From positions 2,019,001 to 2,083,000 of the forward strand of contig NZ_CP015136.1 of assembly GCF_001618865.1 (NCBI RefSeq): DNA of 64,000 nt, written 5' to 3'. How positions within the stretch are numbered: the first letter of the stretch is position 1; every line of letters starts with the position of its first letter. Positions 62,906 through 64,000 of this stretch are shown in pieces. Under the pieces are notes generated by a model. The model ran no database searches and was not told the DNA's origin. It worked only from the letters and a program-made list of their open reading frames with translations. Origin of the DNA: Luteitalea pratensis (GTDB lineage: Bacteria > Acidobacteriota > Vicinamibacteria > Vicinamibacterales > Vicinamibacteraceae). Position numbers and translations under genes: made by a program.

Positions 62906-64000
62906 GCAACCGAACCGGAACCGGCCGCGCCGCAAAACCGCCGCTCGGCCTCGATGCCGGTCGGCGGGGCTTCTTGAAGCTGACTGGTGCGGGTGTCGCG
63001 GCGGGCCTGATGTCGGCCATCGATGCGCCGGTGTTCGCGCAGCAGACCCTCGCGTGGGACAAGACGTTTCCCAAGAGCGATCGCGTCGATCACCGGAAGG
63101 TCAGCTTCTACAACCGACTCGGCATCGCCCTCGTGGCGGACCGTTATAGCCCGAAGACTCTCGATCGCTCGCAGCGACACGCCGCACTTGTGGTGGGCGG
63201 TCCGTTCGGCGCCGTCAAGGAGCAGTCGTCGGGCCTCTATGCCCAGACGATGGCCGAGCGCGGCTACATCACGGTCGCTCACGACCCGTCCTACGTCGGC
63301 GAAAGCGGCGGCCAGCCTCAGGGCATTGCCTCCTCGGAAGCCCTCGTCGAGGACTTCAGCGCCGCTGTTGACTATCTGGGCGGGCTCTCTGTTGTGGACC
63401 GCGAGCGGATCGGCGTCATCGGCGTGTGCGGCAGTGGCGGTTTCGGCCTGGCGGCAGCTGAGATCGACCCGCGGATCAAGGCGGTAGCCACGGTCAGCAT
63501 GTACGACATCGGTCAGGCCAAACGGCAGGGGCTCGCCCCACAGCTGGACGACAGCGCGCTCAGAAAGAACCTGAGCGACGTCGCATCGCAGCGCTGGGCC
63601 GAGGTCGATGGCGCGGAGCGGACGATGGTGATCGGCACGCCGCAGGTACTGACCGCAAGCTCGACGGCGATTGATAGGGAGTTCTTCGACTACTACCGCA
63701 CGCCCCGCGGTCGGCATCCGCGCGCTACCACCGCGTTCGCTCGGTCGAGTGACGCGCAGATGATGCTGTTCTGGTCGTATCAGCATCTCGGCTGGATCTC
63801 GCCGCGCCCGGTGCTCTTGATCACGGGCGACCAGGCCCATTCACGCATCTTCAGCGAGCACGCCTACGAAAAGGCGTCGGAGCCGAAGGAACTCTTCGTC
63901 GTTCCCGGCGCCGGCCACGTGGACCTCTACGACCGCGTGAACCTCATTCCGTGGGACAAGCTGCAGTCCTTCTTCGGACCGCATCTGGCACGAGGCGCGG
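62902..64000 (+). CDS. Tat-exported alpha/beta hydrolase (dienelactone hydrolase-like), partial
   Basis: 366 residues before the window ends; no stop is seen but the protein looks nearly complete. Tat signal DAGRRGFLKLTGAGVAAGLM. Alpha/beta hydrolase core: ALVVGGPFGAVKEQSSGLYA, nucleophile elbow GVCGSGGFG (Cys or Ser at the turn), acid in LLITGDQAHSR, and the catalytic His in VPGAGHVDLYD. It resembles YcjY-type/DLH hydrolases found beside LysR and MFS genes. The ATG overlaps the ancestral stop of the MFS gene (ATGA), so they formed one operon. Confidence 0.88.
   Translation, partial: MSNRTGTGRAAKPPLGLDAGRRGFLKLTGAGVAAGLMSAIDAPVFAQQTLAWDKTFPKSDRVDHRKVSFYNRLGIALVADRYSPKTLDRSQRHAALVVGGPFGAVKEQSSGLYAQTMAERGYITVAHDPSYVGESGGQPQGIASSEALVEDFSAAVDYLGGLSVVDRERIGVIGVCGSGGFGLAAAEIDPRIKAVATVSMYDIGQAKRQGLAPQLDDSALRKNLSDVASQRWAEVDGAERTMVIGTPQVLTASSTAIDREFFDYYRTPRGRHPRATTAFARSSDAQMMLFWSYQHLGWISPRPVLLITGDQAHSRIFSEHAYEKASEPKELFVVPGAGHVDLYDRVNLIPWDKLQSFFGPHLARGA

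Noticed and set aside
1..64000. CRISPR arrays
   Set aside because: No regularly spaced identical repeats of 24-40 bases; the only short direct repeats (TACCCCC at 60319-60372) are too short and irregular.

Overview
The window looks like chromosomal DNA of an Acidobacteriota bacterium, probably of the Vicinamibacteria/Luteitalea type. The basis is high G+C content plus a family set typical of that group: an ADOP-type MacB/FtsX permease behind a PadR regulator, two Oar-like TonB-dependent receptors with carboxypeptidase-regulatory N-termini, a CRTAC1/ASPIC-UnbV protein, ECF sigma factors translationally coupled to Ser/Thr kinases with TolB/PD40 propellers, winged-helix/PD40 regulators and an S46 peptidase. 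No ribosomal or core housekeeping operon is present, so the placement is an inference from gene families.

Layout. 0-17 kb: cupin protein, YciE/YciF ferritin-like protein, PadR-ADOP pair (the permease has lost about 150 internal residues), a secreted HExxH protein with the stump of a sigma-factor gene beside it, a frameshifted two-domain secreted protein, a lipoprotein tail-to-tail with a histidine kinase, an AfsR-like ATPase regulator, a PhoX-like protein, a Tll0287-like haem protein and an ICMT-like methyltransferase with a near-consensus promoter. 17-25 kb: TPR / CRTAC1 / TonB-receptor trio. 25-29 kb: the intact version of the HExxH-protein / ECF sigma / PD40-kinase locus. 29-34 kb: S46 peptidase, VOC protein, histidine kinase and a decayed BP74-like gene. 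34-42.5 kb: TonB receptor, class B acid phosphatase, phosphatase-like protein and arabinofuranosidase-like hydrolase, flanked by two similar tRNA 3'-end sequences. 42.5-51 kb: repeats, a BrnT/BrnA toxin-antitoxin pair, a membrane protein and two divergent winged-helix/PD40 regulators separated by a transposase relic and a frameshifted metalloprotease. 51-55 kb: a TIR-domain gene bracketed by two related insertion sequences. 55-58 kb: an intact ECF sigma factor whose partner kinase is wrecked by a core deletion and by one of those insertion sequences. 58-64 kb: SGNH hydrolase, sigma-factor pseudogene, an ssrA-like attachment core with TACCCCC repeats, and a LysR / broken MFS / alpha-beta hydrolase cluster that leaves the window.

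Functionally this is an accessory region rich in surface signalling and nutrient uptake genes (TonB receptors, sigma/kinase and winged-helix/PD40 sensors, secreted hydrolases). It is heavily eroded: I can argue for at least a dozen broken genes or gene relics, several insertion-sequence remnants and two kinds of RNA-gene-derived attachment scars. The strongest candidates for something new are the TIR protein with an undescribed middle region and a C-terminal zinc-ribbon-like end (51971-53092), and the duplicated HExxH secreted protein divergent from an ECF sigma / PD40 kinase pair (25146-29364, relic at 5072-5843).
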